This document shows positions 24,536-33,691 of a stretch of DNA of 64,000 nt, in pieces. Within the stretch, counting starts at the first letter, position 1; the number at the start of each line of letters is the position of its first letter. This DNA comes from Faecalibacterium gallinarum. Its GTDB lineage: Bacteria; Bacillota; Clostridia; Oscillospirales; Ruminococcaceae. Both the position numbers and the translations under genes were made by a program. The notes under the pieces are model-generated. The model saw nothing but the letters and a program-made list of their open reading frames with translations, did no database searches and was not told the origin of the DNA. The stretch is taken from positions 1 through 64,000 of the forward strand of contig NZ_BQKV01000018.1 of NCBI RefSeq assembly GCF_022180365.1, read 5' to 3'.

Positions 24536-25753
24536 TCAGAGCGTCACTTTGTGGTAGACCTTTTTGCCCTTCTTGATGACCAGGCCCTGGGCCAGCTGCT
24601 GGGCGGTGTAGCTGGTGGTGGGGTCGGCCACCTTTTCGCCGTCCACCAGGACGCCGCCCTGGGTCACCAGACGGCGGGCCTCACCGTTGGAGGCGGCCAG
24701 GCCAGCCTTGACCATCAGGGTCAGGATGCCGATGCTGCCCTGGTTCAGGTCGGCCTCGGTCAGCTGGGTGGTGGGCATATGCTCGGTATCGGCGGCGCCG
24801 CTGAACAGAGCGCGGGCGGTGTTCTGAGCCTTTTCGGCTTCCTCCTTGCCGTGGACCATGCTGGTCAGCTCGTAGGCCAGGATCTCCTTGGCCTCGTTGA
24901 GCTTCTGATCCTTCCAGCTGCTCATCTCCTCGATCTGCTCCAGGGGCAGGAAGGTCAGCATCCGGATGCACTTCATGACATCGGCGTCATCCACGTTCCG
25001 CCAGTACTGGTAGAACTCGAAAGGGCTGGTCTTGTTGGGATCCAGCCAAACGGCGTTGCCGGCGGTCTTGCCCATCTTCTTGCCCTGGGAGTCGGTCAGC
25101 AGGGTGATGGTCATGGCGTAGGCATCCTTGCCCAGCTTGCGGCGGATCAGCTCGGTGCCGCCCAGCATATTGCTCCACTGGTCGTCGCCGCCAAACTGCA
25201 TGTTGCAGCCGTAGTGCTGGAACATGTAGTAGAAGTCGTAGCTCTGCATGATCATGTAGTTGAACTCGAGGAAGGACAGGCCCTTCTCCATCCGCTGCTT
25301 GTAGCACTCGGCACGGAGCATGTTGTTGACCGAGAAGCAGGCGCCCACCTCACGCAGCAGTTCCACGTAGTTCAGGTTCAGCAGCCAGTCGGCGTTGTTC
25401 AGCATGATGGCCTTGCCCTCGCCGAAGTCGATGAACCGCTCCATCTGCTTCTTGAAGCAGGCGGCGTTGTGGGCGATATCCTCTTTGGTCAGCATCTTGC
25501 GCATATCGGTACGGCCGGAGGGGTCACCGATCATGGTGGTGCCGCCGCCAATCAGGGCGATGGGCTTGTTGCCCGCCATCTGAAGCCGCTTCATCAGGGT
25601 CAGGGCCATGAAGTGACCGGCGGTCAGGCTGTCCGCGGTGCAGTCAAAGCCGATGTAGAAGGTGGCTTTGCCCTCGTTGATCAGGTCGATGATCTCTTCA
25701 TCGGTGATCTGGGCCACCAGGCCGCGGGCTTTGAGTTCGTCGTAGAGTTTCAT
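24536..25753 (-). CDS. tyrS: Tyrosyl-tRNA synthetase
   Basis: 405 residues, class I synthetase. The HIGH-equivalent is TAGHFMALT near residue 45 and the KMSKS-equivalent is KMGKTAG near 225. A C-terminal S4 RNA-binding domain (about 345-405) includes EARRLVTQGGVLVDGEKV. ATG 25753 follows GGGAGGT. An in-frame ATG 14 codons upstream falls in the T-box terminator region and is not used. Expression is governed by the T-box at 25791-26102. Confidence 0.96.
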   Translation of the reverse strand: MKLYDELKARGLVAQITDEEIIDLINEGKATFYIGFDCTADSLTAGHFMALTLMKRLQMAGNKPIALIGGGTTMIGDPSGRTDMRKMLTKEDIAHNAACFKKQMERFIDFGEGKAIMLNNADWLLNLNYVELLREVGACFSVNNMLRAECYKQRMEKGLSFLEFNYMIMQSYDFYYMFQHYGCNMQFGGDDQWSNMLGGTELIRRKLGKDAYAMTITLLTDSQGKKMGKTAGNAVWLDPNKTSPFEFYQYWRNVDDADVMKCIRMLTFLPLEQIEEMSSWKDQKLNEAKEILAYELTSMVHGKEEAEKAQNTARALFSGAADTEHMPTTQLTEADLNQGSIGILTLMVKAGLAASNGEARRLVTQGGVLVDGEKVADPTTSYTAQQLAQGLVIKKGKKVYHKVTL

Positions 25754-25790
25754 CTTGTGTTTACCTCCCTTGGTTTGTGTGGGCAGAGGA

Positions 25791-26102
25791 AACAAAAACG
25801 CCCTCTGCCAATCGAATTGGCAGAGGGCGAGAAAATCGCGGTACCACCTCTGTTTGCCGGCCCCTCACGGGGACAGCCTCACGAGTGCGGGCCCCAGAAG
25901 TTAAGGGCTACACTCCTGCGTTTGTAACGCTCGCACGCGGCACAGCCTACTAGGGGCGGCACCCCATTCAGCCTACAGCTCCGGGAGGTATTTCGCCTGT
26001 GGTTCTGCACGCCCCTTTCACCAACCGGGGCCTCTCTGGGCAGAAAACCGACAGGGTACTTGTTCCCATCAACGCTTTTCTTCTGCGCGGACCAACCGCG
26101 CT
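25791..26102 (-). promoter_or_regulatory. T-box riboswitch (Tyr) of tyrS
   Basis: Minus-strand leader of about 310 bases. The T-box AGGTGGTACCGCG is at 25849-25837. The terminator stem CGCCCTCTGCCA/TGGCAGAGGGCG (25829-25799) ends in TTTTTGTTT. The specifier is TAC, at 25990-25988, in the context GAA-A-TAC-CTCCC of Stem I, opposite an AGTA element (about 26065). This codon matches tyrosine. Uncharged tRNA-Tyr should pair with it and prevent termination. Confidence 0.93.
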
Positions 26103-26108
26103 TAGCTT

Positions 26109-26137
26109 ATTATAGACACAAAAAAGACGATTGTCAA
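26109..26137 (-). promoter_or_regulatory. Promoter of the tyrS T-box transcript
   Basis: TTGACA (26137-26132), 17 bases, TATAAT (26114-26109): full consensus on the minus strand. Its -35 overlaps the last bases of recN, and no terminator separates recN from it. Confidence 0.92.
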
Positions 26138-27825
26138 GCGGGAAAACTCCCCTGCTCTTTTTGGGCGGCGGCCAGGCCCAACATCTCCCGGGCGTTGGCC
26201 AGGGCCAGCTCGGTAACCCGATCCCCCGAAATCAAATGGGCCAGCGCATCCACCCGGCCCTCCTGGTCCAGCGGGTAAACCTCGGTATAGGTGCGGTCCC
26301 CTGTGACGTTTTTCTGGATCATCAGGTGACAGTCGGCCAGGGCCGCAATCTGGGCGGTATGGGTAATGCAGAGGATCTGATGGCTGGCGGCGCTCTGCCG
26401 CAGCACTGCCCCGATCTTGCCCGCCGCCTTGCCGGAGACGCCGCTGTCGATCTCGTCGTAGATGACGGTGGGCACAGCATCCCGGTCGGCCAGGGCGTTC
26501 TTGACCGCCAGGGTAATCCGGCTCAGCTCACCGCCGGAGGCAATCTTGGCCAGGGGTTTGGGGGCTTCGCCGGGGTTGGTGGAGATGAAAAACTCGATGG
26601 TGTCCTGTCCGTGACCGGCCAGCGGCCCCCGGGTGTGGTGGAGGGACATCCGCACCCCCGGCATATTCAGAAAATCAAGGGTATCCGAAATTCGGCGGTT
26701 GAGCTCCTCAAACGCCTTGAGGCGGGTCTGGGTCAGAACCTCGGCCCGCTCCCGGGCCAGATGATAGAGCCGCAGTTTCTCCGCCTGGAGCTGCTCCTGC
26801 TCTTCCTGGGAGGACTGGATCCGCTCCAGCTCGGCCCGGGCTTTCTCGCCAAAGGCCAGGATATCCTCCACCGTTCCGCCGTATTTGCGTTTGAGTTTAT
26901 AGATCAGGTCCAGCCGCTGCTCGATCTCGTCCAGGGCCTCGTCGTTGCTCTCGTAATTTTCCAGCCGGCCCACCAGCTCCGCCGAGAGATCCTTGGCCAT
27001 ATAATAAAGATCCATCAGCTGGCCCGCCGGGCCGGCCAGACTTTCATCCAGCTGGGCGGCCGCGTCCACGGCGTTGGAGGCTTCGCCCAAAAGGTCCACC
27101 CCGCCCAGGGATTCATCCCCCCCGGAGAGGGCCCCATAGGCCTGGGCAATCCGCTCCCGGATGGCGGAGGCGTTGGCCAGCACCTTGCGGCGGGCGGTCA
27201 GCGTCTCCTCCTCGCCAGGGGTCAGGGCGGCCGCGTCAATCTCATCGGCCTGGTAGCTCAGAAGCTCAATCTTCCGCTGTTTTTCGTCCTCGTCGGTGAT
27301 GAGGGCATCCATCGCACGTTTGACCCGGACCAGCTCCCGATAGACGGTGCGATAGTCCTGATAGGCTTTCTCGTTTTGGGCGTAGGCATCCAACAGCTCC
27401 TGATGGTTGGCCGGGTTTAACAGCCCCACCGAATCGTGCTGGCCGTTGATGTTGATCAGCCCGCCGCAGATCTCCCGCAATACCGAGGCGTTGGCGGGCA
27501 TCCCGTTGATCCGGCAGCTGCTCTTGCCCTCCGCCGAGATCTCCCGGGTCAGCAGCAGCGCATCGCTCCGCTCATAACCGGCTTGTTCCAGCCGGTCCTG
27601 GACCGCGGCGGGGATGCCGTCAAAGGCGGCCCGAATCACCGCTTTGGATGCGCCGGTGCGCACCAGGTCCCGGGAGGTCCGGCTGCCCAAAATCGCGTTG
27701 ATGGAGTCGATCAGGATGGATTTGCCCGCACCTGTCTCGCCCGTCAGGACGTTCAGCCCTTTTTCAAAGTGCACCTCGGCCTTCTGGATCACGGCCACAT
27801 TTTCGATTTGCAGGCTGGTCAGCAT
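26134..27825 (-). CDS. recN: DNA repair protein RecN
   Basis: 563 residues, SMC-like. Walker A GETGAGKS (29-36), long central coiled coil (about 150-370), C-terminal signature ASGGELSR and Walker B VIYDEIDSGVSG near 475. RecN holds broken DNA ends together in double-strand break repair. The start could be TTG 27834 (spacing very short from GGGAGG) or ATG 27825 (spacing 12); the family usually begins MLTSLQIENVAVI, so ATG is chosen. Last gene of the asp23 operon; argR-recN is a conserved Firmicute pair. Confidence 0.94.
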   Translation of the reverse strand: MLTSLQIENVAVIQKAEVHFEKGLNVLTGETGAGKSILIDSINAILGSRTSRDLVRTGASKAVIRAAFDGIPAAVQDRLEQAGYERSDALLLTREISAEGKSSCRINGMPANASVLREICGGLININGQHDSVGLLNPANHQELLDAYAQNEKAYQDYRTVYRELVRVKRAMDALITDEDEKQRKIELLSYQADEIDAAALTPGEEETLTARRKVLANASAIRERIAQAYGALSGGDESLGGVDLLGEASNAVDAAAQLDESLAGPAGQLMDLYYMAKDLSAELVGRLENYESNDEALDEIEQRLDLIYKLKRKYGGTVEDILAFGEKARAELERIQSSQEEQEQLQAEKLRLYHLARERAEVLTQTRLKAFEELNRRISDTLDFLNMPGVRMSLHHTRGPLAGHGQDTIEFFISTNPGEAPKPLAKIASGGELSRITLAVKNALADRDAVPTVIYDEIDSGVSGKAAGKIGAVLRQSAASHQILCITHTAQIAALADCHLMIQKNVTGDRTYTEVYPLDQEGRVDALAHLISGDRVTELALANAREMLGLAAAQKEQGSFPA

Positions 27826-27870
27826 CTCAAACAATTTCCTCCCAACAAGAAAAATGGGCGCAGAGCGCCC

Positions 27871-28359
27871 TTATTTCTGCCCAATGTGATGGGCCAACTC
27901 GGTGCAGATGGTCTTGGCGTCCCGCTCCGAGCGAACAACGATCAGGAACGTGTCGTCTCCCGACAGGCTGCCCACCACGTTCTTCCACTGGAGCGAGTCG
28001 AACACCTGGCAGGCGGCGTTGGCCATGCCGGGATAGCACTTGACTAACACAATATGCCCGGCAAAATCCACCTTCAGCACCGACTCACGGAAGATGGTCT
28101 CAAACCGGCCCTGTGCCTTGGGGTCATAGCCCTCGTTGTGGCTGGACACATAGCGGTAGCCTTCCTCCGTGGCGGCCTTGACCAGGCACAGCTCACGAAT
28201 ATCCCGCGAGATGGTGGCCTGGGTCACCTCAAAGCCCTCCTGCAAAAGGTAGGCTTGCAGCTCCTCCTGGCGGCTGATGGGATGCTCCCGGATCAGCCGG
28301 AGAATGGCCTGCATCCGTTCGTTTCGGGTTTTTGCTCCGTCCTGTATTTTACGACTCAT
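27871..28359 (-). CDS. argR: Arginine repressor ArgR/AhrC
   Basis: 162 residues. N-terminal winged helix with QATISRDIRELCLVKA (about 46-61) as recognition region; C-terminal hexamerisation and arginine-binding domain with GSLSGDDTFLIVVR near 135. It controls arginine synthesis and breakdown genes elsewhere; none are in this window. The N-terminus has about ten basic residues more than usual. Lies 45 bases upstream of recN. Confidence 0.94.
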   Translation of the reverse strand: MSRKIQDGAKTRNERMQAILRLIREHPISRQEELQAYLLQEGFEVTQATISRDIRELCLVKAATEEGYRYVSSHNEGYDPKAQGRFETIFRESVLKVDFAGHIVLVKCYPGMANAACQVFDSLQWKNVVGSLSGDDTFLIVVRSERDAKTICTELAHHIGQK

Positions 28360-28401
28360 TCGAATCGCCCCCCTGCTTTTTCATATTTGTATGCGCCGCG
28401 G

Positions 28402-29259
28402 TTATCTACGGCTGCGCAGCTTCTTGTCGATCGCCTGGAACTGGTCGGCCTGGCTGAAGGTAATCAGTTGAACAATCTGGTCAGACAATCGGATCTGTGC
28501 GGTGGCTCCGGCCCGCAGCGGATAACCCGCCGCGCCGTCACAGCTGATGAAAACTTCATCGTCCGCCACCTGGCCCACACAGACCCCCAGCCTGCGCTCC
28601 TGGGCAAACACCATGGCAGGGGTGGCCAGACTATGCGGGCAGATGGGTGTCACCACAATGCCTTTGGTCTGAGAATCCAGGATCGGCCCCCCCGCTGCCA
28701 GCGAGTAGGCTGTGGAGCCGGTGGGGGTTGCCACAATCACCCCATCTCCCCGGAAATGCTCTACCAAAATATCGTCGCAGTAGATGCTGAAATCAATGGC
28801 CTGTTGCAGCCGGCCTTTGGTGACAACCACATCGTTGAGGGCGTGGCCCTCCCAGCCGTCGTCCCCCAGCACCCGGGCATAGAGCAGCATCCGGCTGTCC
28901 AGATCAAAATCCCCCCGGGCCACCGCGCTGAGCTTAGTTTCCATCTCGCCGATCTCACAGGTGGCCAGAAAACCACAGCGCCCCAGGTTGATCCCCAGAA
29001 TGGGTTTACGATATTTGAGGGAGAGGTTTGCCTCGTGGAGAATGGTTCCGTCCCCGCCAATGGTCAGAATCACATCGGTTTGTTCAAGACATTTCTCCAG
29101 CGGCAGATACTGTACTCCCGCAATATTGCAGCTGGACCGGAGCGTCTCCTGCATCAGGACCCCGGCGCCATGGGTCAGCAGAATCTGCGCCGCCCGCAGA
29201 GCAACCTCCCCCGCAGAGGATTTGCCCGGGTTGGGCGCAATGTAAACAGTGATGGCCAT
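28402..29259 (-). CDS. nadK: NAD kinase
   Basis: 285 residues, PpnK family. GGDG motif at 68-71 (TIGGDGTILHEA) and the conserved ATPTGSTAYSLAAGGPI near 165-181. Makes NADP from NAD. Between tlyA and argR, a stable clostridial arrangement. Confidence 0.95.
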   Translation of the reverse strand: MAITVYIAPNPGKSSAGEVALRAAQILLTHGAGVLMQETLRSSCNIAGVQYLPLEKCLEQTDVILTIGGDGTILHEANLSLKYRKPILGINLGRCGFLATCEIGEMETKLSAVARGDFDLDSRMLLYARVLGDDGWEGHALNDVVVTKGRLQQAIDFSIYCDDILVEHFRGDGVIVATPTGSTAYSLAAGGPILDSQTKGIVVTPICPHSLATPAMVFAQERRLGVCVGQVADDEVFISCDGAAGYPLRAGATAQIRLSDQIVQLITFSQADQFQAIDKKLRSRR

Positions 29260-29300
29260 AGATCCGGCAACACCTCCCCTCTACCCTTTCCATTCGCTTC

Positions 29301-30104
29301 TCAGCGGTCCAGGGTGGAGTGGCTGGCCGCCACCACCTGATCCACCTGGTCGTCCCCCAGCACGCGGGGCGCATCGCTTTTTTCCACAAACATCAGGTAT
29401 TCGATATTGCCCTCCGGGCCTTTGACGGGGCTGAAATCCAGGCCCCGGACGGTGAAGCCGTTGGCGGCCGCATAGCCCATGGCATTGTGCAGCACCTCCC
29501 GATGGGTGGCGGGGTCCCGCACCACACCGTTTTTGCCGACCTTTTCCCGCCCGGCCTCAAACTGCGGTTTGACCAGGCAGACGCCCGCCGCAGTCTCGGT
29601 GGTAATCTGCTGTGCCACCGGGAAGATGTGGTGCAGCGAAATAAAGGAGACATCCACGCTGAAGAACTCAATGGGTTCGGCCAGCATATCCGGGGTGACG
29701 TTGCGGATGTTGGTCCGCTCCATGTTCACCACCCGCTCATCCGTCCGGAGGCTCCAGGCCAGCTGCCCATATCCCACATCCACGGCGTAAACCTTGACGG
29801 CTCCGTTCTGGAGCATGCAGTCGGTAAACCCGCCGGTGGAGGCGCCGATATCCATGCACACCTTGCCGGCCGGCGTCAGGGGGAACACCTGCATCGCCTT
29901 TTCCAGCTTGAGGCCGCCCCGGCTGACATAGCCAATGTCATGGCCGCGCACTTCCACCTTGGCGTCCTCTTTGATCATCTCGCCGGCTTTGTCCACCTTC
30001 TGCTCGTTCACAAACACAACGCCCGACATGATCATGGCTTTGGCCCGCTCCCGACTCTGGATCAGCCCATGCTGCACCAGATATTGATCCAATCGAATTT
30101 TCAA
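29301..30104 (-). CDS. tlyA: TlyA family rRNA 2'-O-methyltransferase (S4 domain)
   Basis: 267 residues. N-terminal S4 RNA-binding domain (1-60, RLDQYLVQHGLIQSRERAK) and FtsJ-like SAM domain with DIGASTGGFTDCML near 85-98. TlyA of Mycobacterium methylates 16S and 23S rRNA; many Firmicutes carry a shorter homologue (YqxC) of less certain substrate, always next to dxs as here. Called a hemolysin in old annotation, which is misleading. Confidence 0.92.
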   Translation of the reverse strand: MKIRLDQYLVQHGLIQSRERAKAMIMSGVVFVNEQKVDKAGEMIKEDAKVEVRGHDIGYVSRGGLKLEKAMQVFPLTPAGKVCMDIGASTGGFTDCMLQNGAVKVYAVDVGYGQLAWSLRTDERVVNMERTNIRNVTPDMLAEPIEFFSVDVSFISLHHIFPVAQQITTETAAGVCLVKPQFEAGREKVGKNGVVRDPATHREVLHNAMGYAAANGFTVRGLDFSPVKGPEGNIEYLMFVEKSDAPRVLGDDQVDQVVAASHSTLDR

Positions 30105-30136
30105 AACGGTTTCTCCTTTCCCGTATCCGGCTGCCT

Positions 30137-32008
30137 TTACAGCCGTTCCAGTGCGTCACGCACCGCCTGGGCCAGCTGTTCGGGAGCAAGGCCCAGAATC
30201 TCTTTCATTTCCGGCACAGTGGAATGGGTCAATTTGGTATTGTCTACCCCACAGTGGATAAACTGGCCCTTCCAGCCCCGCTGGCTGAGGGCAAAGGACA
30301 GATGTTCGCCAATGCCGCCCCGGGCCACACACTCTTCCGCCAGCAAAACAACGTCATACTGCGAGATTTTTTCCAAGAAATCGTCTGTAAAGGGATACAG
30401 CTTTACAAGCTTGAAGCCGTCACAGGGGAGGTTTTGCTCCGCCAGAATCCCGCAGGCGGCGAGCATATCCTCCACCTCATCGGCATAGCTGACCATCACA
30501 GCCTTTGCACCGGGGACGGAAACCAACCGGTCAAAGTCCCGGCCCGTACAGCCGTACTTGGCCAGGGCTTTGCTTTCGCCGCCCCGGGGGTAACGAATGG
30601 CCCGGGGGCCCTCCATCTTGGAATTCAGCAGCTGGTCCAGCCAGTAGCGGAGCTCGGCGTAGTTGGAAGGCGAATAGACCGGGATCCCGATTTGGCTGAG
30701 GAACGCCGGGTCATAGATGCCCTGGTGCGTCTCGCCGTCGGCGGGCACCAGCCCGGCACGGTCGATAGCAAAAACCACATTCTCCCCCAGCAGCGACACA
30801 TCGTGGATGATCTGGTCGTAGGACCGCTGCAGGAAGGTGGAATAGATGGTCACCACCGGCAGCATCCCCTCGCTGGCCAGGCCCGCCGCAAAGGTGACGG
30901 CGTGCTGTTCCGCCATGCCCACATCAAAGAAGCGGTTGGGGCATTGGTGCTGGAAAAATTGCAGGCCGGTGCCGTACTTCATGGCCGCCGTGATGGCACA
31001 GATCCGGGGGTTTTTCTTTCCGGCTTCTGCCAGCGCTCTGCCGAATACCGTGGAGAAGGACTCGTGCGGTGCCATCTCGGGGTCCAGTATCCCGGTGGGA
31101 TCGAAGGCCGACACGCCGTGAAATCCGCCGGGGTTGCGCTCGGCGGGCTGGTAGCCCTTGCCCTTGGTGGTGACCACATGGAGGAAAAGCGGACCCGAAC
31201 GAATCCGGATGTTCTTCAAAGTCTGCTCCAGTTCCAACACTTTGTGGCCATCCACCGGGCCAATGTACTGGAACCCCATATCCTCAAACATGGTAGAATG
31301 GTACATCGCCCGTCGGACCAGCGCTTTGCTGGAGCTCAGCGCCTGGCGCAGAGGAGGCCCTACGGCGGGGATCGCCTTTAGGGTATCGCTCACATTGGAG
31401 ATGACCTGGAGGTATTTGGGGTTGGTGCGCAGGCGGGTCAGATACCGGGCCAGAGTGCCCACATTTTTGGAGATGGACATCTTATTGTCGTTCAGGATGA
31501 CAATCAGGTTATTGAGGGAACCAATGTTGTTCATCCCCTCGTAAACCATGCCGCCGGTAAATGCGCCGTCGCCAATGACCGCCACCACCTGGCCCGGCTC
31601 CCCTTTCAGCTTTTTGGCGCGGGCCATCCCGATCGCCAGAGAAAGGGCCGTATTGCCGTGGCCCGCGATAAAAGCGTCATGCTCGCTTTCCCGCGGGTTG
31701 GGAAAGCCGGAAATCCCGTTCAGCTGGCGCAGACCCGCGAACCCCGCTTTCCGGCCGGTGAGCAGTTTATGGGTATAGCACTGATGCCCTACGTCAAACA
31801 CGATCTTATCCTGGGGCGTTTTCAGCACCCGGTGCAGCGCCACCGTCAGCTCCACCATACCCAGGTTAGAGGCCAGATGGCCCCCGGTATGGGCAACCGC
31901 TTCGATGAGGAATCCCCGGATCTCGGTGCAGAGCTGGATCACCTGCCGATCACTTAGATTTTTTAAATCCTCCGGCTGGGCGATACGGTCCAGCAGCGGT
32001 GTTCTCAT
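30137..32008 (-). CDS. dxs: 1-deoxy-D-xylulose-5-phosphate synthase
   Basis: 623 residues, thiamine-diphosphate enzyme that joins pyruvate and glyceraldehyde-3-phosphate in the first step of the MEP isoprenoid pathway. ThDP/Mg motif IGDGAFTGG...LNDNKMS near 145-180; transketolase central domain about 310-480; C-terminal domain to 623. ATG 32008 follows GGGGGAG; an ATG 11 codons upstream lacks a site. ispA, two genes upstream, uses the products of this pathway. Confidence 0.96.
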   Translation of the reverse strand: MRTPLLDRIAQPEDLKNLSDRQVIQLCTEIRGFLIEAVAHTGGHLASNLGMVELTVALHRVLKTPQDKIVFDVGHQCYTHKLLTGRKAGFAGLRQLNGISGFPNPRESEHDAFIAGHGNTALSLAIGMARAKKLKGEPGQVVAVIGDGAFTGGMVYEGMNNIGSLNNLIVILNDNKMSISKNVGTLARYLTRLRTNPKYLQVISNVSDTLKAIPAVGPPLRQALSSSKALVRRAMYHSTMFEDMGFQYIGPVDGHKVLELEQTLKNIRIRSGPLFLHVVTTKGKGYQPAERNPGGFHGVSAFDPTGILDPEMAPHESFSTVFGRALAEAGKKNPRICAITAAMKYGTGLQFFQHQCPNRFFDVGMAEQHAVTFAAGLASEGMLPVVTIYSTFLQRSYDQIIHDVSLLGENVVFAIDRAGLVPADGETHQGIYDPAFLSQIGIPVYSPSNYAELRYWLDQLLNSKMEGPRAIRYPRGGESKALAKYGCTGRDFDRLVSVPGAKAVMVSYADEVEDMLAACGILAEQNLPCDGFKLVKLYPFTDDFLEKISQYDVVLLAEECVARGGIGEHLSFALSQRGWKGQFIHCGVDNTKLTHSTVPEMKEILGLAPEQLAQAVRDALERL

Positions 32009-32050
32009 ACGATCTCCCCCATCCAGATATTCTTTCGGCACAGGACAGCC

Positions 32051-32533
32051 TTACACAAAGGTGGTGCTGATCGGGTACAGAAATCCAACCACCACCCCAA
32101 CGCAGATGCCAGCCACCACCTGCAGCGGCGTATGGCCCACCATCTCTTTCAGGTGCATATTGCGCAGGAAAGGCGCGTTCTTTTCGCTGAACTCGATCCA
32201 CATCTCGATCATATTGTTCAGTACTTTGGCCTGTTCACCGGTTTCGTGGCGCACGCCCATGGCATCGTGCATGGTGATAATGGCAATCACACACGCGATC
32301 GCAAAGACGGCGGAATGCACCCCGACGGTGCGGCCCGTGGCCACCACCATGGCGCAAACCGTTGCGCTGTGGGCGCTGGGCATACCGCCGTCCCCCCACA
32401 TCCGCTCGAGCTGAAATTTCCGCATCAGGATCGCGTTGGTAATTGTCTTGAGTACCTGAGCGGTAAACCAGCCCAAAAGGGAAACTGTCAGGATTTCGTT
32501 CCAAGAGAGTATCTGCCGCAGCAGTTCCATCAT
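32051..32533 (-). CDS. YuiD family / divergent PAP2 protein
   Basis: 160 residues, DUF212 (YuiD-like), distantly related to acid phosphatase/vanadium haloperoxidase proteins. Conserved WGDGGMPSAHSATVCA near 47-62 and HDAMGVRHETGEQA near 91-104. Several membrane segments. A lipid-phosphate phosphatase role, possibly on prenyl diphosphates given ispA and dxs on either side, is inference. Confidence 0.85.
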   Translation of the reverse strand: MMELLRQILSWNEILTVSLLGWFTAQVLKTITNAILMRKFQLERMWGDGGMPSAHSATVCAMVVATGRTVGVHSAVFAIACVIAIITMHDAMGVRHETGEQAKVLNNMIEMWIEFSEKNAPFLRNMHLKEMVGHTPLQVVAGICVGVVVGFLYPISTTFV

Positions 32534-32573
32534 TTCATCACCTTATCTTTTCTGTCATCCATGTAACCCGGAA

Positions 32574-33458
32574 TCAGCTGCGGCGCTCCAGCAGAGCACC
32601 GGCCATCTCCACCAAAAAGGCAGACCGCGGGCCAAAAGCAGCTTTCAGCGCAGAACAGCAGTCCTCGTTGATCTGCCGGGCCAGGGCCATGGCCGGCTCT
32701 ACCCCACAGAGGGTTACAAACGTCGTTTTTTCGTTCTCGGCATCGCTGCCCACCGGTTTGCCCAGCTGGGCGGCATCCCCGGTCACATCCAGTACGTCGT
32801 CCACGATCTGGAACACCAGCCCCAGGCCATAGGCGAACTGCTCAAGGGTGCGGCATTGGTCAGGGGTTGCGCAGGCGGCTGCGGCCCCCATCTGAACGGC
32901 TGCGTTGATGAGCGCACCGGTCTTGTTCCGGTGGATCAGCCGCAGCTGCTCTTCCGTGGGGTGGAGCGCCTCGTATTTCAGATCCAGTTCCTGGCCGTAG
33001 ACCATCCCCCGGCTGCCGGCCCCGAGGCCCAAAGCCTGGGCCGCCCGCACACGGACAAGCGGATCGGCGGGAGCGTTGGCCACCGCTTCAAAGGCTTCGG
33101 TCAGGAGAACATCCCCCGCCAAAAGAGCCGTAGCCTCGCCGAACGCTTTGTGGCAGGACGGCCGACCCCGGCGCAGATCGTCGTCGTCCATACAGGGCAG
33201 ATCGTCATGAATCAGGGAATAACAGTGGAGCATCTCCACCGCCGCAGCAAAAGCCTCTGCCGCGGCTCCATCGCCCCCCAGCATCTCGCAGACGCTGAGG
33301 ACCAGAACCGCCCGGATCCGCTTGCCGCCGCCCAGCAGGCTATACCGCGCTGCACGGCAGACCTCCGACTCCTCGGGCAAATAGCGCTCGCAGGCACGTT
33401 CCAGCGCCTGCCGGGCCCGCCCGAGGTATTCTTCGTACTGCTGGTGATAATCCATCAT
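32574..33458 (-). CDS. ispA: Polyprenyl (geranyl/farnesyl) diphosphate synthase
   Basis: 294 residues. First Asp-rich motif DDLPCMDDDDLRRG near 85-98, second QIVDDVLD near 220. It condenses IPP units into short-chain prenyl diphosphates. Start overlaps the xseB stop by four bases (ATGA). Two adjacent ATG codons are possible starts. Confidence 0.94.
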   Translation of the reverse strand: MMDYHQQYEEYLGRARQALERACERYLPEESEVCRAARYSLLGGGKRIRAVLVLSVCEMLGGDGAAAEAFAAAVEMLHCYSLIHDDLPCMDDDDLRRGRPSCHKAFGEATALLAGDVLLTEAFEAVANAPADPLVRVRAAQALGLGAGSRGMVYGQELDLKYEALHPTEEQLRLIHRNKTGALINAAVQMGAAAACATPDQCRTLEQFAYGLGLVFQIVDDVLDVTGDAAQLGKPVGSDAENEKTTFVTLCGVEPAMALARQINEDCCSALKAAFGPRSAFLVEMAGALLERRS

Positions 33459-33691
33459 GCTTCTGTCTCCTCCGGCTGTTCCGGCTCGCGGCCGGCAGCG
33501 CTCAGCTGCAGGTCGATCTCGTCCATCTGCAGCGCAGCTTTATCCAGGGCTGTACGGCAGTACTCCACCAGTTTGGCCGCCTCGGCATAGAGTTTGACCG
33601 AATCCGCCAGCGAGGTTTCCTCGCTCTGCATCCGGGCCAGAATCTCCTCCAGGCGGGTCATGCCTTCCTCAAAGGTTTTAGGCGCCTTCAT
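33455..33691 (-). CDS. xseB: Exodeoxyribonuclease VII small subunit
   Basis: 78 residues, all-helical XseB: TFEEGMTRLEEILARMQSEE then SLADSVKLYAEA. Overlaps xseA by 14 bases upstream and ispA by four bases downstream. The last 15 residues are acidic and Pro/Glu-rich, a disordered tail. Confidence 0.93.
   Translation of the reverse strand: MKAPKTFEEGMTRLEEILARMQSEETSLADSVKLYAEAAKLVEYCRTALDKAALQMDEIDLQLSAAGREPEQPEETEA

Noticed and set aside
24615-26278. Plus-strand frames opposite tyrS and across the T-box
   Set aside because: They overlap a structured riboswitch and a conserved synthetase; no coding signal.
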